NCBI GenBank assembly: GCA_015657435.1
Contig: JADLKH010000003.1
Span: 556,803 to 568,321 of the forward strand
From: Synergistales bacterium
GTDB taxonomy: Bacteria; Synergistota; Synergistia; Synergistales; 79-D21
DNA: 11,519 nucleotides
Direction: 5' to 3'
Both the position numbers and the translations under genes were made by a program. Under the pieces are notes generated by a model. The model was given only the letters and a program-made list of their open reading frames with translations, had not been told where the DNA came from and ran no database searches. Of this stretch, positions 1-6,166 are shown one piece after another (position 1 is the stretch's first letter; the number at the start of each line of letters is the position of its first letter).

Positions 1-927
1 ATGACCCGGCTGTTGGAGATCCGAAACCTCCGGGTGTCCTTTCACGGGCGACAGGGCATGATCCAGGCCCTCCGCGGGATAGACCTTGCCCTTGACCGGG
101 GCGGGAGTCTGGCCCTGGTGGGAGAGTCCGGAAGCGGGAAAACGACGCTCCTGCGTGCTTCCCTGGGCCTGATCAGGGCCGACGGTGGCAGCATCCGTCT
201 TTTCGGCCGGGAACTGGCGGGACTTGGCAGGGAGGAGCGCACCGGAATTTTGCGCCGGTGCGGCCTGATGCCCCAGGACCCGTACGGGGCCGTTCCCCCG
301 ACGCTTTCCGTCCGTGAGGCGGTCATGGAACCTCTTCTTCTGGTCAATGGATTCCGCTCCAGGGAGGCCAGCGCCGTGAAGGCGGAAACCCTTCTGCGGG
401 AATGGGGGCTATCTGATCCTTCCCTGTGGGAGGCCCGGGTCTCCCGCTCTCTTTCCGGCGGGCAGCGGCAGCGGGTCTGCGGAGCCAGGGCGATGGCGCT
501 GGAGCCCGAACTGTTCCTGGCCGACGAGCCGACCAGCATGCAGGACGCCTCACTGAGAGGAGAAGTCGTCTCGGTCCTTGAAAGACGGGTTGCCTCCGGC
601 ATGGGGCTGGTCCTGGTGACGCACGACCTGATTCTGGCCAAACGGGCCGCGCGGACGGGGCTTGTCCTGTACAAGGGGATGGTGGTGGAGCAAGGCCCGA
701 CGGGGGAACTGCTCGACACCCCGCTTCACCCCTACACGACGGCCCTTTCGAGGGCCCTTCCAAGGTTGGGCAAGGCCATCCTGCCTCCCCCGGCCTCCCC
801 CCGCTTCCTTGAGCACCGCGGGTGTCCCTACGCCGAACGTTGCGAAAAGGCCGATTCGGCCTGCGCGGAGGAACCTCTCCTGAAGGAAGTCCTTCCGGGG
901 CGGTTCGTGGCCTGCCACAAGGCTTGA
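1..927 (+). CDS. Oligopeptide/dipeptide-type ABC transporter ATP-binding protein (OppF/DppF-like)
   Basis: This is the nucleotide-binding subunit of a peptide/nickel-class importer. It hydrolyses ATP on the cytoplasmic face to drive uptake through permeases that are not in this window. Visible motifs are Walker A GESGSGKTT (residues 41-49), Q-loop Q92, signature LSGGQRQRV (151-159), Walker B LFLADE (171-176) and H-loop H208. The stretch QDPYGAVPPTLSV (92-104) and the C-terminal oligopeptide-transporter extension (HPYT at 243-246, then CPYAERC) place it in the OppD/OppF/DppF group, closer to the F type. The D-loop reads SMQDA instead of the usual SALDV. The 308-residue length is close to the family norm. 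The ATG is at base 1 and gives a natural N-terminus, so the gene is probably complete, although its RBS lies outside the window. The substrate cannot be told from the ATPase alone. queT begins 28 bases downstream, so the two may be co-transcribed. Confidence 0.93.
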   Translation: MTRLLEIRNLRVSFHGRQGMIQALRGIDLALDRGGSLALVGESGSGKTTLLRASLGLIRADGGSIRLFGRELAGLGREERTGILRRCGLMPQDPYGAVPPTLSVREAVMEPLLLVNGFRSREASAVKAETLLREWGLSDPSLWEARVSRSLSGGQRQRVCGARAMALEPELFLADEPTSMQDASLRGEVVSVLERRVASGMGLVLVTHDLILAKRAARTGLVLYKGMVVEQGPTGELLDTPLHPYTTALSRALPRLGKAILPPPASPRFLEHRGCPYAERCEKADSACAEEPLLKEVLPGRFVACHKA

Positions 928-955
928 TACGGATTCCCACACAGGAGGTCTTTTG

Positions 956-1447
956 ATGTCTTTTCGGGAAAAAGGCCGGGCGTTGCCGGGTTTTCTTGCC
1001 AAAAGCGCCCTCATTGCCGCTCTTTATGCCCTGCTGGTGCTGGCGTTTTCTCCATTGTCCTTCGGGCCGGTCCAGTTTCGGGTTGCCGAAGCGCTGACAC
1101 TGCTTCCCTGGCTCTTCCCCGAGGCGATACCGGGGCTTTTCGTGGGTTGCCTCGTGTCCAACCTTTTCGGGGGACTCGGGATCGTCGACATGGTCTTCGG
1201 AAGCCTGGCCACGCTGGTCGCGGCCTGGTTGACAAGGCGCATGCCGAACGTTTTCTGGGCGGCGGTTCCGCCCGTTCTGATCAACGCGGTCGTCGTGGGA
1301 ACCTACCTCTCCTTTCTCCTGAACGTTCCCATGGCCGCGACGATCCTTTATGTGGGGCTCGGGCAGGCGGGAGTCTGTTTCCTGCTGGGAATTCCTCTGG
1401 TGACGCTGCTGGCCCGGGTCCTGAACCAAAAGAAGACGAATGCATGA
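956..1447 (+). CDS. queT: QueT-family transporter, ECF S component (probable queuosine-precursor uptake)
   Basis: This is a 163-residue, very hydrophobic membrane protein with about five to six membrane segments (roughly 14-33, 46-72, 77-93, 99-121 and 126-155). The QFRVAEALTLLP stretch (40-51) is the hallmark of the QueT family. QueT proteins are substrate-binding subunits of energy-coupling-factor transporters, predicted to take up a queuosine precursor such as preQ1. No EcfA or EcfT gene is nearby, so a shared module elsewhere is inferred. The ATG at 956 is chosen because AGGAGGT (943-949) lies 6 bases upstream; the in-frame TTG at 953 would leave only 3 bases. No preQ1 riboswitch fits in the 28-base gap after the ABC ATPase gene. 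The stop codon abuts the A-tract of the opposite-strand terminator. Family call is firm; the substrate is inferred. Confidence 0.88.
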   Translation: MSFREKGRALPGFLAKSALIAALYALLVLAFSPLSFGPVQFRVAEALTLLPWLFPEAIPGLFVGCLVSNLFGGLGIVDMVFGSLATLVAAWLTRRMPNVFWAAVPPVLINAVVVGTYLSFLLNVPMAATILYVGLGQAGVCFLLGIPLVTLLARVLNQKKTNA

Positions 1448-1473
1448 AAAAGGGGCTCCCCGCGGGGAGCCCC
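1447..1473 (-). terminator. Intrinsic terminator of the five-repeat protein gene
   Basis: Bases 1452-1473 form a perfect 22-base palindrome (GGGGCTCCCCG and its complement). On the minus strand it is followed by five T (A-tract 1447-1451 on the plus strand). It lies 18 bases beyond the minus-strand gene's stop. On the plus strand the stem is followed by AGATGTTT, a poor U-tract, so it would terminate queT less well. It overlaps the last base of the queT stop codon. Confidence 0.82.
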
Positions 1474-1491
1474 AGATGTTTCCGTGTCGCC

Positions 1492-3642
1492 TCAGGGGAC
1501 GCGGACCGTTGTCGTGGTGCCGTCGCTCCAGGTTGCCGTCAGCTCGTAGCGGGATTTCGGCAGCTGCAGGGTGCCGTTGTTTTCGACGAAGAGCTGGAGT
1601 GTCCGGTTGGGCGGGAGCGCGATGGAAACGGAGCCGTTCGGACGGTTCAGGAGCGCTCCGCCGGGGACGCGGACGGCCATGGTCCAGCGACCGTTCGAGG
1701 GGAGGGTGTCCCAGATCCCCCGTACGCCGATGTTCCGTAGGGAAAGCGCGGTGATGGTCCCCCTGCCCCTGATCTTCACGGTGAAGACCCAGTCGCCCCT
1801 GCCGTTTCGCTTCAACGCGTCATAAGGCCCGACATAGTCGCTGCCGGTGGCCTGCGGCTTCGACAGGGCCAGCTCGCGCTTTTCGACCTGCAGGCCGCCA
1901 CCCGAGGACCCTGTCGGAATTTCCTTCTCGAGCAGGCGCCCGTCGCTGAGGGCGAGAGTGATCCGCCAGGCGGAAGCCGGGTCAGACAGGGTTCCGTTGT
2001 CCTCCACCCAAAGCTGCAGGTTCGTCGTTCCCTCGAACGGGATCCTCACGGAGCCGTTCGAGGCGTTCAACACGCCGCCGCCGGGTTTTGTCACCGCCAG
2101 TAGCCAGCGGCCGTTGCCCGGGATGGTGTCCCATTCGCCTCCCTTGGTTGCGTTGACCAGGCGAATCCCCGTAATCGTCCCCTTCCCCCGCAGCTTGATG
2201 TCGAAGCGGTAGTCGCGGTTCAAGTTGCCCGCCAGGGCTTCACCTTCACCGACGTAGTCGAAGGTCCCGACCCCCGCCAGCGCGGCATCCGCGAAGTCGC
2301 CGTCGTCGGTCTGGGCCGGGGCGCTGTAGGGGGTGATGTCCTGTTCCAGAACCCTTCCGTCGTCATAGACCAGCGTGAGCCTGGAGCGGGTCTCGTCTTT
2401 CCCGAGAGACCCGTTGTCCTCGATCCAGAGGATGAACGCCGTGCCTCCGGAAACGGGGATGTTGACCGAGCCGTCCGAACGGTTGAGGATATCCCCGTTT
2501 GTCTTTGTGACGCCCAGCAGCCACCTTCCGTTCCCGGGCAGGGTGTCCCATTCCCCGGAGGACCCTTTCACATTGGCGATCTTCATCCCGATCAGGGTTC
2601 CCGGGTGATCGAGCTTCACGTCGATCCGCCAGTCGGGCTTGCCGTTACCGGCCCGCTTTTCGTCCCTGCCGACAAGATCCCGGGTTCCCTCGCCCATCAT
2701 CGTCGCCTGCAGGCGATCACCCTGCTGCGAAGGAGGCGTTTCCGCCGTCTGAGCGGCGATCGTTCCCCGGAGCCGCTTGCCGTCTGCGAAGCGCAGGATC
2801 ACTTCGAACCGCGCATTTCCGTCTGCGATCGAACCGTCGTCCGACATCCAAAGATCCAGGACCGTCCGTCCCGAAAGCGGAATCTCGACACTGCCGTCGT
2901 TCCTGTTGAGGGTATCCCTGCCCCGGACGACGGCCAAAGCCCACCGTCCGTTTCCGGGGATCGTGTCCCACGCGGAGGTGGGCCTTCCCTCGACGAGGTT
3001 GCGAACCTCCACTTCAGTCAGCGTGCCTTCCCCTTCCAGCTCAAGGCGAATCCGTTCGTCCGGACGTCCGTCGCCCTGAAGCGCTTCGTTCCGTCCCGTG
3101 AGGTCCCGGGTCGCCCGTTCCAGCCAGCCGACGGAAAGGATCCTCGCCGTGGTGGCGGTGATCGACGGTGGGATGGTGAGGGTCGTGCGTGCCTCCGAAT
3201 TGTCCAGGAAGCGGGCCGTGAGAGTGAAACGCCCTCCTCGGGCGATATCGCCGTTGTCCGCGACGGAAAATTCCAGGTTTACTCCCATCAGGAACGGAAC
3301 CATGGGCAGGCGTCCGTTCGCTTCGGTCAGGAGATTTCCCGATCCGTCCTTGACCCGCATTCCCCAGGCCGAGTTGCCCGGGGCTGTGTCCCAGGTTCCG
3401 TTGCCGTCCAACGCTTTGAGGGACAGACCCGCGAGAGCTCCCGCTCCGGTGATCGACACCGAGAAACGGGCATCCGGCCTGCCGTCGGGCGTGCTGCTTT
3501 CCCCCTGTCCCACGGCGTCTGTCGGGCCGAAACCGCTGAAGGTCAATCCGGCGACTTCCCCCATTGCGGCGAAAGCCCCCGTCACAGTCAGCAGCACTAC
3601 TGCCAAGGACGCGAAAAAGAACCCGAAAGTTTTTCGTCTCAT
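1492..3642 (-). CDS. Exported protein of five ~140-residue tandem repeats, function unknown
   Basis: I do not recognise this 716-residue protein as a named family. Residues 1-25 look like a Sec signal peptide: MRRK, a hydrophobic core, then AFA before a probable cleavage after A25. There is no lipobox Cys and no C-terminal membrane anchor or sorting signal, so it is probably periplasmic or secreted. The rest is five homologous units with WDT motifs at residues 84, 225, 365, 504 and 644. Each unit carries, in order, a D-x-x-G segment, a G-D/N-G-R/K-P-D-like loop, a G-x-GT(I/L)T segment, WDT-x-PGN-GRW, LNR-x-(D/N)GSV-x-IP, LW-x-EDNG(S/T)L and a closing DGR strand. The predicted beta-rich pattern suggests a chain of beta-sandwich modules (inference). 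No catalytic motif is apparent. The ATG at 3642 has GGGAGGG (3649-3655) six bases upstream. It is a single gene, divergent from the CooC-like ATPase and convergent with queT. Confidence 0.88.
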   Translation of the reverse strand: MRRKTFGFFFASLAVVLLTVTGAFAAMGEVAGLTFSGFGPTDAVGQGESSTPDGRPDARFSVSITGAGALAGLSLKALDGNGTWDTAPGNSAWGMRVKDGSGNLLTEANGRLPMVPFLMGVNLEFSVADNGDIARGGRFTLTARFLDNSEARTTLTIPPSITATTARILSVGWLERATRDLTGRNEALQGDGRPDERIRLELEGEGTLTEVEVRNLVEGRPTSAWDTIPGNGRWALAVVRGRDTLNRNDGSVEIPLSGRTVLDLWMSDDGSIADGNARFEVILRFADGKRLRGTIAAQTAETPPSQQGDRLQATMMGEGTRDLVGRDEKRAGNGKPDWRIDVKLDHPGTLIGMKIANVKGSSGEWDTLPGNGRWLLGVTKTNGDILNRSDGSVNIPVSGGTAFILWIEDNGSLGKDETRSRLTLVYDDGRVLEQDITPYSAPAQTDDGDFADAALAGVGTFDYVGEGEALAGNLNRDYRFDIKLRGKGTITGIRLVNATKGGEWDTIPGNGRWLLAVTKPGGGVLNASNGSVRIPFEGTTNLQLWVEDNGTLSDPASAWRITLALSDGRLLEKEIPTGSSGGGLQVEKRELALSKPQATGSDYVGPYDALKRNGRGDWVFTVKIRGRGTITALSLRNIGVRGIWDTLPSNGRWTMAVRVPGGALLNRPNGSVSIALPPNRTLQLFVENNGTLQLPKSRYELTATWSDGTTTTVRVP
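1495..3564 (-). repeat. Five protein-level tandem repeats within the exported protein
   Basis: Approximate units in coding order are R1 3564-3169, R2 3144-2752, R3 2712-2332, R4 2289-1915 and R5 1881-1495. The WDT anchors are 141, 140, 139 and 140 residues apart, so the period is nearly constant. R1 is the most divergent (WDTAPGNSAW, and no LNR motif). R3 and R4 are the most alike. R4 and R5 are separated by a Gly/Ser-rich linker (SSGGG, residues 579-583), and R3 and R4 by an acidic linker. Identity is clear in the protein but low in the DNA, so these are old duplications. Confidence 0.85.
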
Positions 3643-3791
3643 TCCTATCCCTCCCTCGTGAAGTACCCCCTGATGGTGTTAATAATAGAAGAATATTTTA
3701 ACATGGAATCGATTCTTCGTCACCCGGGCTTTCCAGGATTGCACCCGCAATGTTACCATTCCTTTAAACGGGGTAAACGGGGGTGGGCCGG
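3643..3791. other. Divergent intergenic region between the repeat protein and ATPase genes
   Basis: This 149-base spacer has an AT-rich core (about 3675-3720) that holds the candidate minus-strand promoter. For the plus-strand ATPase gene I see only weak promoter-like elements, such as TTTAAA at 3763-3768 without a good -35 box. GGGGGTG at 3779-3785 is the likely plus-strand ribosome binding site. No hairpin or RNA gene is evident. Confidence 0.5.
3695..3723 (-). promoter_or_regulatory. Candidate sigma70-type promoter for the five-repeat protein gene
   Basis: On the minus strand, GTGACG (3723-3718) and TAAAAT (3700-3695) are separated by 17 bases. The -10 box matches the consensus at five of six positions and the -35 box at four of six. 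It sits in the only AT-rich patch of the intergenic region, about 50 bases before the ATG. It was identified by eye only. Confidence 0.42.
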
Positions 3792-4595
3792 GTGACGAAA
3801 ATCATGCTCTGCGGCCGCGGAGGAAGCGGCAAAAGCACCGTGACGGCAATGATGGCCCGTTACCTGGCGGGAAACGGGCAGAATGTCCTGGTCATGGATG
3901 CGGACACGAGCAGTCGATCCCTATCCGACCTGGTCGGCCTCAAGCGCCCGAAGCGAAGTTTCGCCGACGAGCTGGGAGGGCCGGATGCCCTGACGCGAAA
4001 ACTCGGGGCCTACCTTGCCCCCTCGGCCTCGCCGGAATCCCGCCGGATCCATGTGGACGAGCTTCCGGCCGCCTGCACGAGCCGAAGAGATTGCCTGGCG
4101 CTGCTCGAGGTGGGAAAAGCCTGGCCTGGAGGGAACGAAGCCGGTGAAATCCTCGAGGAGCTGGGGAGGAACGTCCTGAGCCGGCTGGATGACCGCAACT
4201 GGTGGGTTCTCGTCGACAACGAAGCCGGTATGGACCGCTATGGGACCAGCCATCGCGCGACCGATGCCTTCCTCTTCGTTTCCGATGGCACGGCAGGGTC
4301 GCTCGAATCAGCGGCTTTCGCCACACGCCTGTTTCTGGAGGTCGAAAAGCCTCTTCTCGTTCTTCTCAACCGGGTTGCTCCTGACGAAAACGAAGAGGCG
4401 GAGCGTCTGGCCCGACGCCTTGGGGTGACGATCGATGCCGTGCTGCTTCCCGATGACGCCGTCCGGGAGGCGTCACTTGAAGGCCGGCCTGTTCCCCTGA
4501 AAGGCGAAGCCGTCGCCGTGATCGGCCGGGTCCTGTCCCGTCTGGAGTCCGCCCTGAATCCTACCGGAAGGGCCCAGATCCGCAGGCGGCTCTAA
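3792..4595 (+). CDS. CooC/MinD-like P-loop ATPase, divergent
   Basis: This 267-residue cytoplasmic ATPase belongs to the MinD/ParA/NifH (SIMIBI) class and is closest in layout to CooC, the nickel-insertion ATPase of carbon monoxide dehydrogenase. Visible motifs are the P-loop GRGGSGKST (8-16), MDADTS (35-40), VLVDNEAGMDR (139-149), which resembles CooC's DxEAG motif, and LLNRV (191-195) in the base-recognition position. Two features are unusual: the signature lysine of the deviant Walker A is Arg (R9), and the CxC metal site that CooC has after its L-x-x-GK segment is replaced by GGNEAG (113-118). Cys95 and Cys101 are the nearest candidate ligands. The GTG at 3792 is preferred over the in-frame GTG at 3783: it gives the usual M-x-K-I start and has GGGGGTG six bases upstream. 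No CODH or hydrogenase gene is in the window, so the client is unknown. The gene ends 10 bases before the thiT promoter, with no terminator visible between. Confidence 0.82.
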   Translation: MTKIMLCGRGGSGKSTVTAMMARYLAGNGQNVLVMDADTSSRSLSDLVGLKRPKRSFADELGGPDALTRKLGAYLAPSASPESRRIHVDELPAACTSRRDCLALLEVGKAWPGGNEAGEILEELGRNVLSRLDDRNWWVLVDNEAGMDRYGTSHRATDAFLFVSDGTAGSLESAAFATRLFLEVEKPLLVLLNRVAPDENEEAERLARRLGVTIDAVLLPDDAVREASLEGRPVPLKGEAVAVIGRVLSRLESALNPTGRAQIRRRL

Positions 4596-4605
4596 GGGAG
4601 GACGG

Positions 4606-4634
4606 TTGACACTTTGTGTTCCCGGCTGTAGAGT
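4606..4634 (+). promoter_or_regulatory. Sigma70-type promoter of the thiT riboswitch transcript
   Basis: A perfect -35 box TTGACA (4606-4611) is followed after 17 bases by TAGAGT (4629-4634), which matches the -10 consensus at four of six positions. The predicted start (about 4641) falls just at the first base pair of the riboswitch P1 stem at 4642, which strongly supports the placement. Confidence 0.78.
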
Positions 4635-4641
4635 CGCCTTG

Positions 4642-4731
4642 GCATCGGGGGAGTCGGAACACCGACTGAGAGGAGGCGTAGGCCTCGACCCCTGGAACCT
4701 GATCCGGGTCATGCCGGCGAAGGAAAGATGC
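4642..4731 (+). ncRNA. TPP riboswitch aptamer (THI element)
   Basis: This aptamer binds thiamine pyrophosphate in the leader of thiT. P1 is GCATC (4642-4646) with GATGC (4727-4731). P2 is GGGG (4647-4650) with CCCC (4689-4692). P3 is AGTCGG (4652-4657) with CCGACT (4662-4667) and runs into the conserved CTGAGA (4666-4671). A P3a hairpin is GAGGC (4673-4677) with GCCTC (4682-4686). The second conserved block runs from ACCTGATCC (4697-4705) through ATGCCGGCGAAGGAAAG (4711-4727), with CCGG (4704-4707) pairing CCGG (4714-4717). All expected conserved segments are present and in order. The downstream gene, a thiamine transporter, agrees. Confidence 0.95.
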
Positions 4732-4859
4732 GGGTAGACGGCAAGATTGCTTTCCCCTCCCCTTCCCCTCGAGGTTCCCCTTTCCCGAAAGCCCACTAAC
4801 TGTCCCTGGCTGCGGTCATTCGGACGCGGCCCGGAGCAGAGATTTGGGGGAATCCGGTC
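4732..4859 (+). promoter_or_regulatory. Probable expression platform of the TPP riboswitch (translational)
   Basis: No hairpin followed by a U-tract is seen here, so transcription termination is unlikely. Instead there are three copies of TTCCCC (4752-4757, 4763-4768, 4775-4780), each an exact complement of GGGGAA (4847-4852) in the thiT ribosome binding site GGGGGAA (4846-4852). A GC-rich stem (4808-4814 with 4825-4831) lies just before that site. Ligand-dependent hiding of the ribosome binding site is the simplest reading. This is inference from complementarity and was not folded computationally. Confidence 0.45.
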
Positions 4860-5360
4860 ATGAAGCCAAACGTGAAGGTCATGGTTGAAGGGGCCCTGGC
4901 GGCGGCCCTGACGGTCGCTCTTTCCTACGTGAAGATCTGGGAGATGCCCCAGGGGGGATCGATCACCCTGGAAGCGATCCCGCTTCTGGTGTATTCCCTG
5001 AGGCGAGGAGTGAGACCCGGTGTGGGAGCCGGTGCGGTGGCGGGCCTCCTCCAGCTGCTGCTTGGCGGCTATATCGTTCACCCCGTACAGGCCCTCCTGG
5101 ATTATCCTCTCGCATTCGGCGCACTCGGAATCGCCGGGATGGCCAGAAAACCGCTCTGGGCGGGAGCGACCCTGGGAAGCCTGGCCAGGTTTCTCTGCCA
5201 TCTCATTTCGGGCGCGGTCTTCTTCGGGAGCTATGCCCCGAAAGGCACGAACGTCTGGCTCTATTCGGCGACCTACAACGGAAGCTACATGCTTCCCAAC
5301 CTGATCCTCGCCGTAGTCGTCGTCTACCTTCTCTGGCCCCGGCTTTCGCGGATTTCGTAG
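4860..5360 (+). CDS. thiT: Thiamine ECF transporter S component ThiT
   Basis: This is a 166-residue integral membrane protein of the ThiT family, the high-affinity thiamine-binding subunit of a group II energy-coupling-factor transporter. Family hallmarks are MPQGGSITLE (29-38), SLRRGVRPG (46-54), LLDYPLAF (79-86), the helix pair GSLARFLCHLISGAVFFGSY (106-125) and W133/Y135 with YNGSY (139-143). About six membrane helices are expected, matching the family's usual length. The ATG at 4860 has GGGGGAA (4846-4852) seven bases upstream. A TPP riboswitch precedes the gene, so expression should fall when cellular thiamine pyrophosphate is ample. No EcfA or EcfT gene accompanies it, which is normal for group II S components that share a common energising module. 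A strong terminator follows 11 bases after the stop. Confidence 0.95.
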   Translation: MKPNVKVMVEGALAAALTVALSYVKIWEMPQGGSITLEAIPLLVYSLRRGVRPGVGAGAVAGLLQLLLGGYIVHPVQALLDYPLAFGALGIAGMARKPLWAGATLGSLARFLCHLISGAVFFGSYAPKGTNVWLYSATYNGSYMLPNLILAVVVVYLLWPRLSRIS

Positions 5361-5371
5361 GTCGAAAAGCC

Positions 5372-5409
5372 AAAAAAGGGTCCGGGCGCAAGCGCCCGGA
5401 CCCTTTTTT
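5372..5409. terminator. Bidirectional intrinsic terminator between thiT and pssA
   Basis: An 11-bp perfect stem (5378-5388 with 5393-5403, GGGTCCGGGCG and its complement) has the loop CAAG. It is flanked by six A (5372-5377) and six T (5404-5409), so it works as a terminator in both directions. It ends thiT on the plus strand and the gyrA-psd-pssA transcript on the minus strand. Confidence 0.96.
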
Positions 5410-5422
5410 GGGGTCGAAGGAA

Positions 5423-6166
5423 TCAGGCCTCGCTTTCGGCCTCGTCATCCAGCTCGGCGGCGTCAAGGGCAAGCCAGCGCCTCCAGTCGAAGTGGAAAAA
5501 GCCGCTGACGATGTAGATCGACATCGCAGCCAGCGTGGCCTTTCCTTGAAGTGTGACGATGACGGCCACAGTCAGGGCGAACATGAAGGCGACCTTCAGC
5601 CGGTTGACGTTTCCGCCCCGCAGCCTTTTCAGGTTGCCGTAGGGGATGCTTGAGACCATCAGAAGCCCCGTGCCTACCGCAAGCAGGCCGGCAAGGGCCG
5701 GAGGCAGCGAAAATCCGCCCATGACCAGGGAGGCCAGAAAAAGTCCGCCCGCCGGGATGGGAAGGCCCTGGAAAGGTCCCGGGAGGTGGCAGACGTTGAA
5801 CCGGGCCAGGCGCAGGGCTCCGCAAAGCCCGAAGAACGCGGCGGCCAGAGCGCCGACGATGCCGAACCAGCCCCAGAGGAAAACGGCATAGAAGAGGAGG
5901 GCAGGGGCCGCTCCGAAGCTGACGACATCCGCCAGACTGTCCAGTTCGACGCCGAACTCGGTGCTTCCCCCGAGGCTCCGGGCCATCTTGCCGTCCATGG
6001 CGTCGAAGAAGACCGCCGCCAGAATGAGCCAGGCCGCGGGCTGGTAGTGTCCCTGGAGGGTCAGGATCATCGAAAGGATCCCGCTCAGGATGTTGCCGCT
6101 GGTGATCATGTTCGGGATGATCTTGCGGAAGGGAAGGGCTCGGGCCCTACGACGGATTCGTCTCAT
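5423..6166 (-). CDS. pssA: CDP-diacylglycerol--serine O-phosphatidyltransferase (type II PS synthase)
   Basis: This inner-membrane enzyme joins serine to CDP-diacylglycerol, giving phosphatidylserine and CMP, the committed step toward phosphatidylethanolamine. The complete CDP-alcohol phosphotransferase signature D-x2-DG-x2-AR-x8-G-x3-D-x3-D is present, with D55, D58, G59, A62, R63, G72, D76 and D80 from the chosen start. The following PALLFY and RLARFN segments are typical of the PssA branch rather than PgsA. The 247 residues include about seven to eight hydrophobic helices and an acidic tail (DAAELDDEAESEA). ATG 6166 is preferred over the in-frame TTG at 6181 because GGAGG (6175-6179) lies eight bases upstream. 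Its start overlaps the end of psd by 20 bases, which points to translational coupling with the next enzyme of the same pathway. Transcription ends at 5372-5409. Confidence 0.93.
   Translation of the reverse strand: MRRIRRRARALPFRKIIPNMITSGNILSGILSMILTLQGHYQPAAWLILAAVFFDAMDGKMARSLGGSTEFGVELDSLADVVSFGAAPALLFYAVFLWGWFGIVGALAAAFFGLCGALRLARFNVCHLPGPFQGLPIPAGGLFLASLVMGGFSLPPALAGLLAVGTGLLMVSSIPYGNLKRLRGGNVNRLKVAFMFALTVAVIVTLQGKATLAAMSIYIVSGFFHFDWRRWLALDAAELDDEAESEA

Noticed and set aside
928..955. Possible preQ1 riboswitch before queT.
   Set aside because: Only 28 bases separate the genes, and most are the ribosome binding site. No preQ1 aptamer signature is present.
344..1429. A 361-codon minus-strand frame across the ABC ATPase and queT.
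   Set aside because: It is antisense to two clear gene families, and the product is Arg/Pro/Gly-rich without domains.
3739..3768. A TTGCAC/TTTAAA pair as promoter of the CooC-like ATPase gene.
   Set aside because: Both boxes match poorly and the spacer is 18 bases, so it is no better than chance in this region.
2605..3795. A 396-codon plus-strand frame opposite the five-repeat protein.
   Set aside because: The minus-strand frame has a signal peptide, a good ribosome binding site and five consistent repeats. The plus-strand product is low-complexity Arg/Pro-rich and runs into the ATPase start.
4808..4831. A hairpin before thiT considered as the riboswitch's transcription terminator.
   Set aside because: The stem is real-looking (7 bp), but it is followed by CCGGAGCAGAGATTT and not by a U-tract.
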